From WHTB01 sp050699035 (GTDB lineage Bacteria > Actinomycetota > Actinomycetes > Propionibacteriales > Nocardioidaceae), in assembly GCA_050699035.1 (NCBI GenBank), contig JBOHDE010000075.1:1-16425 (forward strand): a stretch of DNA of 16,425 nt, given 5' to 3'. A program made the position numbers and the translations under genes. Positions 16,251 through 16,425 of this stretch are shown piece by piece. Within the stretch, counting starts at the first letter, position 1. Every line of letters starts with the position of its first letter. Below the pieces are notes generated by a model. That model had not been told where the DNA came from, did not search any database, and worked only from the letters and a program-made list of their open reading frames with translations.

Positions 16251-16266
16251 GGGCGGTGTGCCGCCC
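16251..16266. other. Perfect small hairpin in the divergent region upstream of the M23 gene
   Basis: GGGCGG and CCGCCC form a 6-bp stem with a TGTG loop, about 104 nt upstream of the M23 start. The 273-nt region 16148-16420 also holds a 5-bp stem (GGGAT-CTTT-ATCCC, 16342-16355), TATGGT at 16188-16183 and TAGGGT at 16315-16310 as minus-strand -10 candidates. I see no small gene. I looked for the c-di-AMP (ydaO) riboswitch often found before actinobacterial cell-wall hydrolase genes and did not recognise its conserved blocks. Confidence 0.4.
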
Positions 16267-16382
16267 GATGTTGTGCGCGGGATCACCCGATCAGTCCGAT
16301 TTTGTCACGACCCTAGGTAATCGAGGCATCACAGATGGTACGGGATCTTTATCCCCCGGCGCCAGAGGAAATTTCTGTCGTC

Positions 16383-16388
16383 TAGGCT
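16383..16388 (+). promoter_or_regulatory. Putative -10 element for the gene starting at the right edge
   Basis: TAGGCT, identical to the pcrA -10 candidate, would place transcription start near 16395, about 26 nt before the ATG at 16421. No convincing -35 is seen. Confidence 0.4.
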
Positions 16389-16420
16389 GCGCGCAGATGT
16401 CTCACCCAGCTGGAGATCCG

Positions 16421-16425
16421 ATGAG
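16421..16425 (+). CDS. Probable start codon of a plus-strand gene continuing beyond the window
   Basis: ATG at 16421 has GGAG 5 nt upstream (TGGAGATCCGATG), a good actinobacterial start context, and a TAGGCT promoter candidate further up. Only the first codon and two bases are visible, so the product cannot be identified. In related actinobacteria sucC is sometimes found divergent from this M23 gene, but nothing here proves that. Confidence 0.45.

Noticed and set aside
16148..16420. c-di-AMP (ydaO) riboswitch before the cell-wall hydrolase
   Set aside because: Such riboswitches are frequent before actinobacterial hydrolase genes, but I could not recognise the conserved blocks on the minus strand. 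A covariance-model search would settle it.
16421..16425. Calling sucC at the right edge
   Set aside because: Gene order in some relatives suggests it, but only five bases of the gene are visible, so the product is left open.

Overview
The window is very GC-rich, with strong G/C bias at third codon positions. Long antisense reading frames shadow almost every gene. The gene content is typical of Actinobacteria: a DUF4129 cluster, three PspC-domain proteins with a PspC/HisKA_3 kinase and NarL-type regulator, and PcrA next to an M23 peptidase. Gene order and protein style suggest a Nocardioides-like member of the Propionibacteriales, but that placement is an inference from memory and is not proven by the sequence. 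I see no rRNA, tRNA, insertion sequence, phage gene or CRISPR array. The region looks like ordinary chromosome.

Layout. (1) 1-5864, minus strand: a heterodimeric ABC exporter (two genes overlapping by 4 nt), then an AraC-type/DinB-like fusion protein 48 nt downstream, then a gap with a pair of strong hairpins. A multi-pass membrane protein follows, whose stop overlaps the start of a DUF4129-type gene cut by the window edge. (2) 5994-7157, plus strand: a secreted glycerophosphodiester phosphodiesterase, closed by a near-perfect 20-bp inverted repeat shared with the convergent neighbour. (3) 7245-11110: an envelope-stress module. Three minus-strand genes joined by ATGA overlaps (PspC/LiaF-like protein, small two-TM protein, mini-PspC) are read away from a plus-strand PspC histidine kinase and LuxR-type response regulator joined by TGATG. 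The 143-bp divergent region holds an 8-bp inverted repeat and an exact 11-bp tandem repeat. (4) 11193-11546, plus: a small four-TM protein with a leaderless-type start. (5) 11553-12290, minus: a PIG-L/LmbE deacetylase, divergent from pcrA (12344-14767, plus) across only 53 bp. (6) 14831-16147, minus: an M23 peptidase with a TTG start, a long Arg/Ser/Thr/Pro-rich cytoplasmic tail and one TM segment. (7) 16148-16425: a divergent intergenic region with a hairpin, ending at the probable start of another plus-strand gene.

How the genes work together. The clearest functional unit is the PspC module: the kinase probably senses the envelope through its own PspC/TM region, phosphorylates the adjacent regulator, and the regulator probably acts on the divergent promoter region. 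The two ABC genes encode complementary half-transporters. One keeps the signature motif but has lost Walker A. The other keeps Walker A/B and the H-loop but has lost the signature motif, so together they form one good ATP site. Several genes carry a TANNNT -10 element 7-9 nt before the start codon and no convincing Shine-Dalgarno sequence, suggesting leaderless transcripts.

I do not see a clearly new defence or mobile system. The most unusual items are the extent of complementary motif loss in the ABC pair, the AraC/DinB-like fusion beside it, the tandem hairpins at 1350-1400, the tandem repeats between the PspC operons, and the repeat-built tail of the M23 protein.
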